A stretch of DNA of 53,763 bases. It comes from an uncultured Spirochaetales bacterium (GTDB lineage: Bacteria; Spirochaetota; Spirochaetia; Sphaerochaetales; Sphaerochaetaceae). The notes below the pieces were generated by a model, which saw nothing but the letters and a program-made list of their open reading frames with translations, was not told the origin of the DNA and searched no databases. The DNA is taken from assembly GCA_949292445.1 (NCBI GenBank), contig CASEZU010000128.1, positions 1 to 53,763 on the forward strand, written 5' to 3'. Position 1 is the stretch's first letter; each line of letters starts with the position of its first letter. Of this stretch, positions 9,038-16,908 are shown piece after piece. The translations under genes and the position numbers were made by a program.

Positions 9038-9834
9038 ACAGCCTCCCTGACATCATCAGCTGTCAGCACATTTCCTATATCGATGCCGCGCGCAGCAAGG
9101 CACTCCTTCACGCGTACTGCAAACGGGGGCCTGACACCTGCTGCCCTGAGAAGGGATGTATCAGTGAGTATCTCACGCGGCGTTCCGTCTGCAGCGAGAT
9201 GCCCCCCGGAAAGAAGAAGTATCCTGTCATACAGCAGGGCTTCATCCGGGCTGTGCGTAACAGCAATCAGGATACCGTTTCCCGTCAGCTTCCAGGCAAG
9301 GCCCCTCATATCATCCCGTCCTTCCCTGTCAAGCATCGAGAAGGCCTCATCAAGAAACACTATATCGGGAGAGAGCGCGGTGATCCCCGCAATCTGGGCA
9401 CGTTCCTTCTCCCCTCCTGACAGCGTCTGAGGAGAGCGCCTCCGTTTCCCGGAAAGGCCTGTGACGGAAAGTGCCGAGGCGACACAGGCTTCTGTCTCCG
9501 CGCGCGTGAAGCCATAGTTCTCCGGTCCGAATGCTGTATCCTCCTCAAGAACCGGGGAGACAAACTGGCTGTCGGGATCCTGAAATACAATGCCGATACG
9601 GCGGCGGAGGCTGTGCAGGGATGCCTCATCCCTGACGGAGATGCCGTCAATGAGGATATCACCGCGCCTGAGAGGGAGAAGACCATCCATCAGCTTCAGC
9701 AGCGTGGACTTCCCTGAGCCGTTGGCCCCCAGGACCGCAACGCGGCATGGCCCCTTTATGCTGAATGATACTAAGGAGAGGACATCCCTCTCACCATATG
9801 AGAATGATACGTTTTCCGCCGTGATCTCCGGCAT
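9022..9834 (-). CDS. ecfA1: ECF transporter ATPase, first subunit
   Basis: 270 residues. Walker A is GANGSGKST, the Q-loop is IVFQDPDSQF, the signature is TLSGGEKER and Walker B is IVFLDEAFSMLD, so it should be active. The ATG has a GGAG-type ribosome site about 5 bases upstream. A 46-bp spacer separates it from the DUF3842 gene and contains a small GCATCC/GGATGC hairpin (9845-9860). Confidence 0.9.
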   Translation of the reverse strand: MPEITAENVSFSYGERDVLSLVSFSIKGPCRVAVLGANGSGKSTLLKLMDGLLPLRRGDILIDGISVRDEASLHSLRRRIGIVFQDPDSQFVSPVLEEDTAFGPENYGFTRAETEACVASALSVTGLSGKRRRSPQTLSGGEKERAQIAGITALSPDIVFLDEAFSMLDREGRDDMRGLAWKLTGNGILIAVTHSPDEALLYDRILLLSGGHLAADGTPREILTDTSLLRAAGVRPPFAVRVKECLAARGIDIGNVLTADDVREAVWRYL

Positions 9835-9880
9835 TTCCGCTCCGGCATCCTTCTGGATGCGGCTCTCGATTGTTTCTTAT

Positions 9881-10300
9881 TCAGGCCTTCTGGCATCCAA
9901 GTACGGCTTCTGCCGCCTTGATAACTCCGTCGATCATAGCAGAAAGGGAGGTATCAGGTACACCCACCACTATGTTTCCGCAGATATTGACAGGAATGAG
10001 TATCCGCTTCGCAGCAGCAGCCCCGACGGCTTCTGCCATACGGGGAGTGACCTCGCCGTACATGCTGTCAGCGATGCAGATTCCGATCGGTCCGACGATG
10101 ATGCCGGCGCTGCGGGAAAGCACGATGACAGGATTCTCCCCCGTGGCCCCATGTGTGGCGCCGGCCCTTAACATCTGCTGGGTCGCTATGCTGTTCGTGC
10201 CGACGGCATTGATGACGGCATCGGGGAAATGTGCCCTCAGTGCTGCCACAACGGCCTTACCGAGCCCGCCTCCCTGCCCGTCTATGACGAGGATCTCCAT
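9881..10300 (-). CDS. DUF3842 family protein of unknown function
   Basis: 139 residues. The start MEILVIDGQGGGLGKAVV looks like a Rossmann-type Gly-rich loop, followed by GTNSIATQQMLRAGATHGATGENP and GPIGICIADSMYGEVTPRMA, which I recognise as DUF3842. No catalytic role is known to me. It has its own promoter-like sequence (TTGACG and GATGAT) that ends 6 bases before the ATG, so it may be the leaderless first gene of the ECF unit. This suggests a role connected to the transporter or its cargo (inference). Confidence 0.8.
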   Translation of the reverse strand: MEILVIDGQGGGLGKAVVAALRAHFPDAVINAVGTNSIATQQMLRAGATHGATGENPVIVLSRSAGIIVGPIGICIADSMYGEVTPRMAEAVGAAAAKRILIPVNICGNIVVGVPDTSLSAMIDGVIKAAEAVLGCQKA

Positions 10301-10335
10301 GCCCCGATCATCGCAGAGAGCACCATGTTCGTCAA
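10301..10335 (-). promoter_or_regulatory. Promoter of DUF3842 / ECF unit, leaderless type
   Basis: TTGACG (10330-10335), 17-bp spacer, GATGAT (10307-10312), 6 bases, ATG. The -35 is one base from consensus. It lies between the priA stop and the DUF3842 start. Confidence 0.5.
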
Positions 10336-10336
10336 C

Positions 10337-12304
10337 TCACATCAGCGATACAGGATCCATGTCTATTTCCATATGGACCGATGAAGGCACCTTGAAAGCA
10401 CCGACAAGCTCATGGGCAAAACGGAGCAGGAGCGATGCGCTGACAGAGCGCAGCAGAAGATGATAGCGGTAGTACTGGGCCTTGCGCTCAATCAGGCACG
10501 GGGATGGTGAGAATACCTCGATATCCCCATACTCCTCCCTCTCCTCGAGAGCGGAGGCAGCCTCTCCCAGCGCCTCGGACGCCATGCGGACCTTCTCCTC
10601 ATTCCTGCCACGGAAAGTTATGTTCAGCAGCCTTGAATACGGCGGGAAACCCGTCGCCTTGCGTTCCTGAAGTTCCTTGCGGTAGAACATCTCCAGATCA
10701 TTTTCCTCCACTGCCGTGATGGCCGGCGAAAACGGCTGCGCTGTCTGTATGATCACAAACCCGTCATCCCTGTACCGTCCGGCCCTGCCCGCGACCTGAT
10801 GCAGAAGATCGAAGGTGCGCTCCGCGGCGCGGAAATCAGGGATCGAAAGCGATGAATCGGCATTGAGCACCCCGACAAGCGAGACAAGGGGGAAATTCAG
10901 CCCCTTCGCTATCATCTGCGTCCCGAGAAGTATGTCTATCCTGCCCTCCCTGAAACCCTGGAGTATCTCCTGCGTACGCCCCCTGCCTTTCTCCGCGACG
11001 TCCGTATCGAGTCTCGCGATCCTGGCATAGGGAAAGAGCGAACGGGCCTCTTCCTCAATGTTCTCTGTTCCATACCCGCGCGGGGAAAGGTCCCGGGAAA
11101 GGCATTCAGGACAGACTGTCACAAGGGGCTCGGAGAAACCGCAGGTATGGCATACAAGGCGTTTCTCCCTCTTGTGGTACGTAAGTGATACGGAGCAGTT
11201 CGGACATGTTATCGTATGGCCGCAGCTAGCGCAGACATAGTTGTATGCATACCCCCTCCTGTTGAGGAAAAGGATGACACCGCGTTTTTCCGCAAGAGCG
11301 CGCCTGATCGCCTCCTCGAGTTCCTTCGTTATGTTCCTCTTCTCTTTCAGGCTGTTTACGACCATCACTTCAGGATAGCGTCCCTCCCCTATTCTCTCAG
11401 GCATGTCTATCCTGCGGATCCGCCTCTCTGCCATCATGTTCCAGGCCTCAAGCGAAGGAGTCGCTGATCCCATGACAAGGACCGCATTCTCCTTTCTCGC
11501 CCTGTATTCAGCCACCTGACGCGCATGATAGCGCGGTGCACTTCCGGACTTGTATGAAGTCTCATGCTCCTCATCGAGGATGATGAGCCCAAGGCTGCGG
11601 AAAGGAGCGAAGACGCTGCTCCGTGCCCCGATCACGATATCTATCTCCCCCGACATGATCCCGTGCCAGGCCTTCAGCCTCTGCGAGGGGGTAAGGGCTG
11701 AGTGAAGGATCGCGACGCGGCCTGCAAACCGCGAATAGACCTCATCTGAAAGCTGTTCGGAGAGAGTTATCTCCGGCACCATGTAAAGCACCTGCCGCCC
11801 TTCCCTGATCATATCCTCGGCCCGGCGGAGATAGACCTCGCTTTTCCCGGAACCAGTCACACCGAAGAGATAGAAGACCCTGTCAGGACTTTTCCTCAGC
11901 ACCTCGAGCGCATGCTCCTGCCCCGGCGAGAGATGTTCTATCGCCTTGAAGGATGAGGGCTCGAAGAACGGGCTCATCTCACTCTCCCTCCGCCCTGAAG
12001 GGATCATCATTGAGAGATTCAGGCCGCGCGGGGAGAAATACATCCGGCTCATCCATCCGGCAAGATCGAGAAGCGACTCATTGAATACAGGGCTGCTGTC
12101 TATCACGCGCTCAATTTCCCTGAGCTCGTAATCGCCCTCCGGCTTCTCTCCTGACACACCGATGATGAAGCCTGTCATCTTCCTGCGTCCGAACGGCACC
12201 ACAGCCCTTGTCCCGAATACAGCCTTCTCCTCCATGCCGGACGGCACCAGATAGCTGTAACTAGCCTCATACGGCAGATCAAGGAGCACAAGGGCGTACT
12301 TCAA
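10337..12304 (-). CDS. priA: Primosomal protein N' (replication restart helicase)
   Basis: 655 residues. It reloads the replisome at stalled forks. Walker A is GVTGSGKSEVY, the DExH box is LIILDEEHE, and later superfamily-2 motifs include LLGTQMIAKGLNFP and HQVAGRAGR. A zinc-binding block contains C-x2-C pairs (CASCG, CPNC, CHTCG, CPEC). The N-terminal DNA-binding domain is short. The start is TTG, overlapping the upstream stop (TTGA), with GGAGG 5 bases upstream. Confidence 0.95.
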   Translation of the reverse strand: MKYALVLLDLPYEASYSYLVPSGMEEKAVFGTRAVVPFGRRKMTGFIIGVSGEKPEGDYELREIERVIDSSPVFNESLLDLAGWMSRMYFSPRGLNLSMMIPSGRRESEMSPFFEPSSFKAIEHLSPGQEHALEVLRKSPDRVFYLFGVTGSGKSEVYLRRAEDMIREGRQVLYMVPEITLSEQLSDEVYSRFAGRVAILHSALTPSQRLKAWHGIMSGEIDIVIGARSSVFAPFRSLGLIILDEEHETSYKSGSAPRYHARQVAEYRARKENAVLVMGSATPSLEAWNMMAERRIRRIDMPERIGEGRYPEVMVVNSLKEKRNITKELEEAIRRALAEKRGVILFLNRRGYAYNYVCASCGHTITCPNCSVSLTYHKREKRLVCHTCGFSEPLVTVCPECLSRDLSPRGYGTENIEEEARSLFPYARIARLDTDVAEKGRGRTQEILQGFREGRIDILLGTQMIAKGLNFPLVSLVGVLNADSSLSIPDFRAAERTFDLLHQVAGRAGRYRDDGFVIIQTAQPFSPAITAVEENDLEMFYRKELQERKATGFPPYSRLLNITFRGRNEEKVRMASEALGEAASALEEREEYGDIEVFSPSPCLIERKAQYYRYHLLLRSVSASLLLRFAHELVGAFKVPSSVHMEIDMDPVSLM

Positions 12305-12957
12305 GCATTCCTCCCTTCCGTGCCGATGCTGCGTCTGATGAAGAGCAGATCGCTCCAGATCGTCTTCTTGAGCGAGGGGTTGAGGATGTAATCCATGGGG
12401 CTGTATGTAACGAACACAGGTATATGATTCACGACAAACCGCTTTCCGCGGAGCTTTTCCATGGGGCTGTCCGAACGGAGCATGTAGGCTGCGGTATCCT
12501 GTCCGAAAATGACCATCGCCTCTGGAGCGATCTCTGCCATCTCAGTGCGCAGTATGCCCCTGCAGGCATCGGCGGCTTCCTTCGAAAACGAACCGACGGG
12601 ACATTTTATCAGCGTGGTCAGAGCCCATTCCCGCTCTTCGAGGAGCAGGGAATTCCTCCACCATGCCCGGAAGACGGGAAGGCTGGCAGAAGAGAATATC
12701 ACGGGGCCTTCAGGATAAGGCGCGATGAAAAGCACCTTTGCGCCCTTTCTAGCAACGCTCTCCGCGAAAATGCTTCTGGAAAGATAGCCGCTGCATGCAT
12801 GGCAGGATGAAGCCTCCCTGTAAAGAGCATCGAGGGCCGTCTCTTCCCGCTTTGCCGGCTGTGCATCCTTTTCCCGGAGCGAGTATGAGACAAACGGGAT
12901 CTCATCGCCGGTGGTATCGGAGGAGATTATCCTCAGCGCATCGTCGATGAGGGACAT
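12301..12957 (-). CDS. Divergent family-4-like uracil-DNA glycosylase
   Basis: 218 residues from the ATG at 12957, chosen because GAAGG lies about 7 bases upstream and longer frames overlap truA. The core ALTTLIKCPVG, then EAADACRGIL and VIFGQDTAAYML match [4Fe-4S] UDG family 4, and four candidate cluster cysteines are present (CHAC pair, KCPVG, DACRG). The uracil-pocket motif GEAPG is replaced by IAPYPEG, and the usual HP in the later motif is SP (VTYSPMDYIL). It may have changed activity or be non-catalytic. It sits between truA and priA in an overlapping operon. Confidence 0.7.
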   Translation of the reverse strand: MSLIDDALRIISSDTTGDEIPFVSYSLREKDAQPAKREETALDALYREASSCHACSGYLSRSIFAESVARKGAKVLFIAPYPEGPVIFSSASLPVFRAWWRNSLLLEEREWALTTLIKCPVGSFSKEAADACRGILRTEMAEIAPEAMVIFGQDTAAYMLRSDSPMEKLRGKRFVVNHIPVFVTYSPMDYILNPSLKKTIWSDLLFIRRSIGTEGRNA

Positions 12958-12976
12958 GAAGCAGCCTTCAGTGAAC

Positions 12977-13819
12977 TTATCGCCCATACTCCTCCTCGAA
13001 CCACTGGTATTTTTCAGGATCATAGCTGACATCAGCAAGGTAGAGACCGTCGGACGGAGCTGTCTTCAATGCCATTCTCCTGTCCCTGCTATCCAGGCGC
13101 CTTGCAAACTCCTCCGCGCTCTCCGATGAAAGCGCCGCCTGGATCATCGTCCCTACCATGCTCCGCACCTGATGATAGAGAAACGCATTCCCCGCCGTGC
13201 GGTATCTGAGGACGGGAGCACCGAAACTGTCGCGTATCTCATCCCACTCAGAGACATAGATGTCGCGGAAACGGGACTCTGAGGGATCCTTCGCCGAAGC
13301 AAACGTCGTGAAGTCATGAGTGCCCTGCAGGATGGAAGCATAGCTGTTGAGGATCTCTCTTCCGGGGAGCCTCGAAAACGGTGAGACATGTCCGGCATCC
13401 CAGGGCAGCATCGCTTTCGTCTCCTTCACCAGATACCAGTATTCCCGGGACATCGTCGAGAACCGTGCATGAAAGCCCTCCGGGGCCTCCTCAGAGGAGA
13501 GGATCCTGATGCTGCGGGGCAGCTTCGTGTTGAGTATCACAGAATAGAGGCGGGGATCTATTCCAGATGCCGTGTCAAAATGGCAGGCCTGCGAGAGCGC
13601 ATGGACGCCGGCATCTGTGCGGCCGGAACCGTAGACCTGCGTCTCACATCCCAGTATTTCCGTCAGCATTGATGATATCGTGCCCTGAACTGACACGGCA
13701 TTCCCCTGCGCCTGCCAGCCATGGAAGGCTGAGCCGTCATACGCAACGCGCAGCATGATCCTGCGCTCGCCCTCACCAGGAAGGCTGTATTCAGATGGCC
13801 GTCTCCAGTCGCTTCTCAT
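12977..13819 (-). CDS. truA: tRNA pseudouridine(38-40) synthase
   Basis: 280 residues. It modifies the anticodon arm of many tRNAs. The catalytic Asp is in GSGRTDAGVHALSQ, with the N-terminal VAYDGSAFHGWQAQ and VRSMVGTMIQ motifs of the TruA family. It overlaps the acpS stop by four bases. The N-terminal 15 residues before RIMLRVAYDG are longer than usual, so a start nearer the ATG of that segment is possible. Confidence 0.94.
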   Translation of the reverse strand: MRSDWRRPSEYSLPGEGERRIMLRVAYDGSAFHGWQAQGNAVSVQGTISSMLTEILGCETQVYGSGRTDAGVHALSQACHFDTASGIDPRLYSVILNTKLPRSIRILSSEEAPEGFHARFSTMSREYWYLVKETKAMLPWDAGHVSPFSRLPGREILNSYASILQGTHDFTTFASAKDPSESRFRDIYVSEWDEIRDSFGAPVLRYRTAGNAFLYHQVRSMVGTMIQAALSSESAEEFARRLDSRDRRMALKTAPSDGLYLADVSYDPEKYQWFEEEYGR

Positions 13820-14163
13820 TCTTCCGCGACCACCATTGCGACAGCCGCTTCCCTCTCATGGCTGATGGAGAGATGAAGAGTCAAGCCTGCAGCAAGCGCT
13901 GCAGCCCTGCCTGAGAGACGGAAAAACGGCTTTCCCCTATCATCCTCATCGACCTCTATCTCCGTCAGGGAAAAGCCCTGTATGCCCGTTCCCATAGCTT
14001 TTGAGAATGCCTCCTTCGCGGCAAACCGGGAGGCAAAATACTCTGCAGAACGCATCGGGGCCGCTGCTATCTCGTGCTCAGTGAAGAGGCGGGAAAGCAT
14101 CTTCTCACCCATTTCCAGAAAGCGTTCAGGCGCTGAGATGTCGATGCCGATGCCTTTTATCAT
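13816..14163 (-). CDS. acpS: Holo-[acyl-carrier-protein] synthase
   Basis: 115 residues. It attaches phosphopantetheine to ACP. The metal-binding Asp is in GIGIDIS and the motif FASRFAAKEAFSKAMG carries the catalytic Glu and Lys. The ATG at 14163 is preferred over the GTG one codon upstream because GAGGAG is spaced 5 bases from it. It overlaps cdaR. Confidence 0.93.
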   Translation of the reverse strand: MIKGIGIDISAPERFLEMGEKMLSRLFTEHEIAAAPMRSAEYFASRFAAKEAFSKAMGTGIQGFSLTEIEVDEDDRGKPFFRLSGRAAALAAGLTLHLSISHEREAAVAMVVAEE

Positions 14164-14555
14164 CACATCTCCTCGAAAAGGATCCTGACGCTGGACGGGC
14201 GTGCACTGACAACGAGCCCGTCGCGCGTATAGACATCATCCCTGTACTCGAGACTGACAGGCACGCGGACGATGCCGGGCCCGTCCACAGCAGAGAAATC
14301 GGCGCTCGCCGTTATCGCAGAGGGATCGACGAGATAGATGATGCTGTCAGGACCCGTTATCACAGCCTCGACAGTATCGGGGACAAGCGAGGCGGCCGCA
14401 TAGTTCTCGGGAAGTATCACCTCCAGAGGGAGCGTGACAACCCTGTCATTCACATTCATGAAGCGGACGGCAAGCACAATGAAGAGCGCGATGAGGAATG
14501 AGAAGATCTTGGGTATCCAGTTCTGCAGCACCGATGAGAGTATCTTGTTCTTCAT
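14163..14555 (-). CDS. cdaR: YbbR-domain protein, CdaA regulator-like
   Basis: 130 residues: an N-terminal membrane segment (about residues 14-32) and one YbbR-like beta domain outside the membrane. Firmicute CdaR has several YbbR domains; this is a short form with one. It overlaps cdaA by four bases, the usual linkage, and is expected to modulate c-di-AMP synthesis at the membrane (inference from family and position). Confidence 0.82.
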   Translation of the reverse strand: MKNKILSSVLQNWIPKIFSFLIALFIVLAVRFMNVNDRVVTLPLEVILPENYAAASLVPDTVEAVITGPDSIIYLVDPSAITASADFSAVDGPGIVRVPVSLEYRDDVYTRDGLVVSARPSSVRILFEEM

Positions 14556-15379
14556 ACGCCCTCCCCCTCTGCACCTTCCTGCTTCTGCTGCTGGGGCTCA
14601 TCGGGAAGCACATCCCGGTAGCTCAGGAGCTTCAGCAGCGTCTTCTTGATGGTCTCGGAGGAAAGGTCATAGTAGATGTTCGCGTTGTATGCCAGCGAGA
14701 TGGCACCCGTCTCCTCTGAAACGACGAGGATGACGGCATCCGACTCCTCCGCCAGGCCCAGCGATGCCCTGTGCCTTGTACCGAACGTCGCCTTTATGTT
14801 CCTCTGCTCGGAGAGCGGAAGATAACATGCCGCGTATGTGATCCTTCCGCCCTGAACCACGCATGCGCCATCGTGGAGAGGCGTGTCATGGTCGAAGATG
14901 GTGAGGATCAGCGTGGATGAGAGGTCGGCGTTGAGCTTTGTACCTGAATCGAGGATCGACTGTATGTCCGTATGCCTCGGGAATACTATCAGCGCACCCC
15001 TCTTCTTCTCGACGAGGATATTGCAGGCGTTGAGTATCGAGTCAATCTGATCGCCCGTTGTCTGCTGACCGCGGAAAAGCCTCGATTTCCTGGAAAATGA
15101 TGAGGAGAAAGCCCTTCGCAGCTCAGGATGATAGAAGACGCAGAGCAGCATCAGGAATGGGACAACCATCGTGTGCATTATCGATGTGAGCACATCGAGG
15201 TGCAGCACAGTACAGAGGAGATAGACGACAATGAGCGCGAAAAGCATGCCGAGGACCTCGGTGGCCTTCGTATCTGAGATGGCGAGATAGAATCTGTATA
15301 TGATGAATGTGAGGACTACCGTCTCCACCAGCATCCTCAGATACTCCGCAATGTCTAATCCAGCAAAGACCTGAAACAC
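14552..15379 (-). CDS. cdaA: Diadenylate cyclase (c-di-AMP synthase)
   Basis: 275 residues. Three N-terminal membrane segments precede a DAC domain with the catalytic DGA motif (TPLHDGACVVQGG) and the RHR motif (FGTRHRASLG). It makes c-di-AMP from two ATP. The C-terminus ends in a Gln/Glu-rich tail. The start is GTG at 15379, with AAGGAG about 7 bases upstream; it abuts the glpK stop directly. Confidence 0.94.
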   Translation of the reverse strand: MFQVFAGLDIAEYLRMLVETVVLTFIIYRFYLAISDTKATEVLGMLFALIVVYLLCTVLHLDVLTSIMHTMVVPFLMLLCVFYHPELRRAFSSSFSRKSRLFRGQQTTGDQIDSILNACNILVEKKRGALIVFPRHTDIQSILDSGTKLNADLSSTLILTIFDHDTPLHDGACVVQGGRITYAACYLPLSEQRNIKATFGTRHRASLGLAEESDAVILVVSEETGAISLAYNANIYYDLSSETIKKTLLKLLSYRDVLPDEPQQQKQEGAEGEGV

Positions 15380-16891
15380 TCAACTCTCCTTATCAGATGG
15401 CATCCAGCCAAGCGTGCATCCGACAGCCTTCTTCCAGAATCCTACCTTGTTTTCCCTCTCCTTGTCATCCATCACTGGCAGCCAGCGCATCTGCTCCTTC
15501 CAGTAGCGGCGGAGCTCATCGGTGCTTTTCCAGACCCCGATGGTCAGCCCTGCAGCATATGCCGCTCCGAGAGAGGTTGTCTCCACTATCTGGGGCCTGA
15601 TGACAGGCACGCGGAGTATGTCGGCCTGGAAAGCCATGAGCGGAATGGAGTTCGTCATACCGCCGTCAACCTTCAGGCTCGGTATGCTTATTCCGCCGTC
15701 AGCCTCCATCACACGGAAGATGTCATTGGCCTGGAAAGCCGTGGCTTCCAGCACCGCCCTGCATATATGTGCTCTTGTCGCATATCCTGTGAGGCCAGCG
15801 ATGACACCGCGGGCATCGCTGCGCCAGTAGGGGGCGAAAAGCCCGGAGAATGCGGGAACTATGTACACGCCGCCGTTGTCAGGAACGGAGGCTGCGAGGG
15901 CATCGAGCTCCTTCGGGGAGGATACGAGGCCAAGCTGGTCCCTCGTCCACTGCACCAGGGAACCTGCGACAGCCACCGAGCCCTCGAGCGCATAGTTCAT
16001 CCGCTCCCCCTCTATCCTGTAGGCAGCTGTCGTGAGAAGGCCATGGCTTGAGAAGCATGGCTCATCTCCGGTATTGGCGAGCATGAAGCAGCCAGTACCG
16101 TAGGTGCACTTCGACTCACCTTTGGAGAAACAGGCCTGTCCGAAAAGCGCAGCCTGCTGATCTCCAAGTATTCCTGCCACCGGAACGGACGCACCGACAG
16201 GGCCGTCCGGATCCGTATAGCCGTAAATAACGCCGGAGGACGACACGATGGAAGGAAGCGACGAACGGTCTATTCCGGTGATGGAAAGCATCTCGCTGTC
16301 CCACTCCCCCTTCGTGATGTCCATCAGCATATAGCGGGATGCATTCGTCACATCCGTCACTATTGCCCGGCATCCAGTGAGCCTTGCCGTAAGATAGGAA
16401 TCGATCGTCCCGAAGACAACATCCCCTGTGTCAGCGGCCTTGCGTACTCTGGGGACATTATCCAGAAGCCAGCGTATCTTGCTTGCCGAGAAATAAGGGG
16501 AATACAGAAGTCCTGTCTTCTTCCTCAGCCAGTCCTCGCTGAAGCGGGAGGAAAGGCTCCTGATATAATCCTCGCCCCTCAGATCCTGCCAGACGATGGC
16601 ATTGTATACAGGACGCCCCGTCGTCCTTGAAAACGGGACGATGGTCTCCCGCTGATTCGTGATGCCTATCGCGGAAAGGTCGGAGCCTTCGAGCCCGGCC
16701 TTCTCCAGCGCATCAGTGATCACGGCAGCCGTATTCCGCCATATCTCCTCGGCATCATGCTCAACCCAGCCCGGACGGGGGAAGATCTGCCTGTGCTCAA
16801 GCTGCGAGGAGGAGACTATCGAGCCCTCCTCGCTGAATATCATGAAACGGGTGCTTGTAGTACCCTGGTCTATCGATCCAACATACCGCAT
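15380..16891 (-). CDS. glpK: Glycerol kinase
   Basis: 503 residues, the usual length. It phosphorylates glycerol to glycerol-3-phosphate. The N-terminal phosphate loop SIDQGTTSTRFMIF, the ITNQRETIV segment, GILGDQQAALFGQ and DGGMTNS are family signatures. The ATG at 16891 lies 6 bases after an extended -10 (TG-A-TATACT), so it may start a leaderless transcript even though it is only 17 bp from the M16C stop. No glycerol facilitator or dehydrogenase is in the window. Confidence 0.96.
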   Translation of the reverse strand: MRYVGSIDQGTTSTRFMIFSEEGSIVSSSQLEHRQIFPRPGWVEHDAEEIWRNTAAVITDALEKAGLEGSDLSAIGITNQRETIVPFSRTTGRPVYNAIVWQDLRGEDYIRSLSSRFSEDWLRKKTGLLYSPYFSASKIRWLLDNVPRVRKAADTGDVVFGTIDSYLTARLTGCRAIVTDVTNASRYMLMDITKGEWDSEMLSITGIDRSSLPSIVSSSGVIYGYTDPDGPVGASVPVAGILGDQQAALFGQACFSKGESKCTYGTGCFMLANTGDEPCFSSHGLLTTAAYRIEGERMNYALEGSVAVAGSLVQWTRDQLGLVSSPKELDALAASVPDNGGVYIVPAFSGLFAPYWRSDARGVIAGLTGYATRAHICRAVLEATAFQANDIFRVMEADGGISIPSLKVDGGMTNSIPLMAFQADILRVPVIRPQIVETTSLGAAYAAGLTIGVWKSTDELRRYWKEQMRWLPVMDDKERENKVGFWKKAVGCTLGWMPSDKES

Positions 16892-16906
16892 AGTACGAGT
16901 ATATCA
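16892..16906 (-). promoter_or_regulatory. Extended -10 promoter of glpK, leaderless type
   Basis: TATACT at 16898-16903, preceded by TG with one intervening base, ends 6 bases before the glpK ATG. No clear -35 is seen, which an extended -10 can tolerate. The site overlaps the region just before the M16C stop codon. Confidence 0.5.
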
Positions 16907-16908
16907 CA

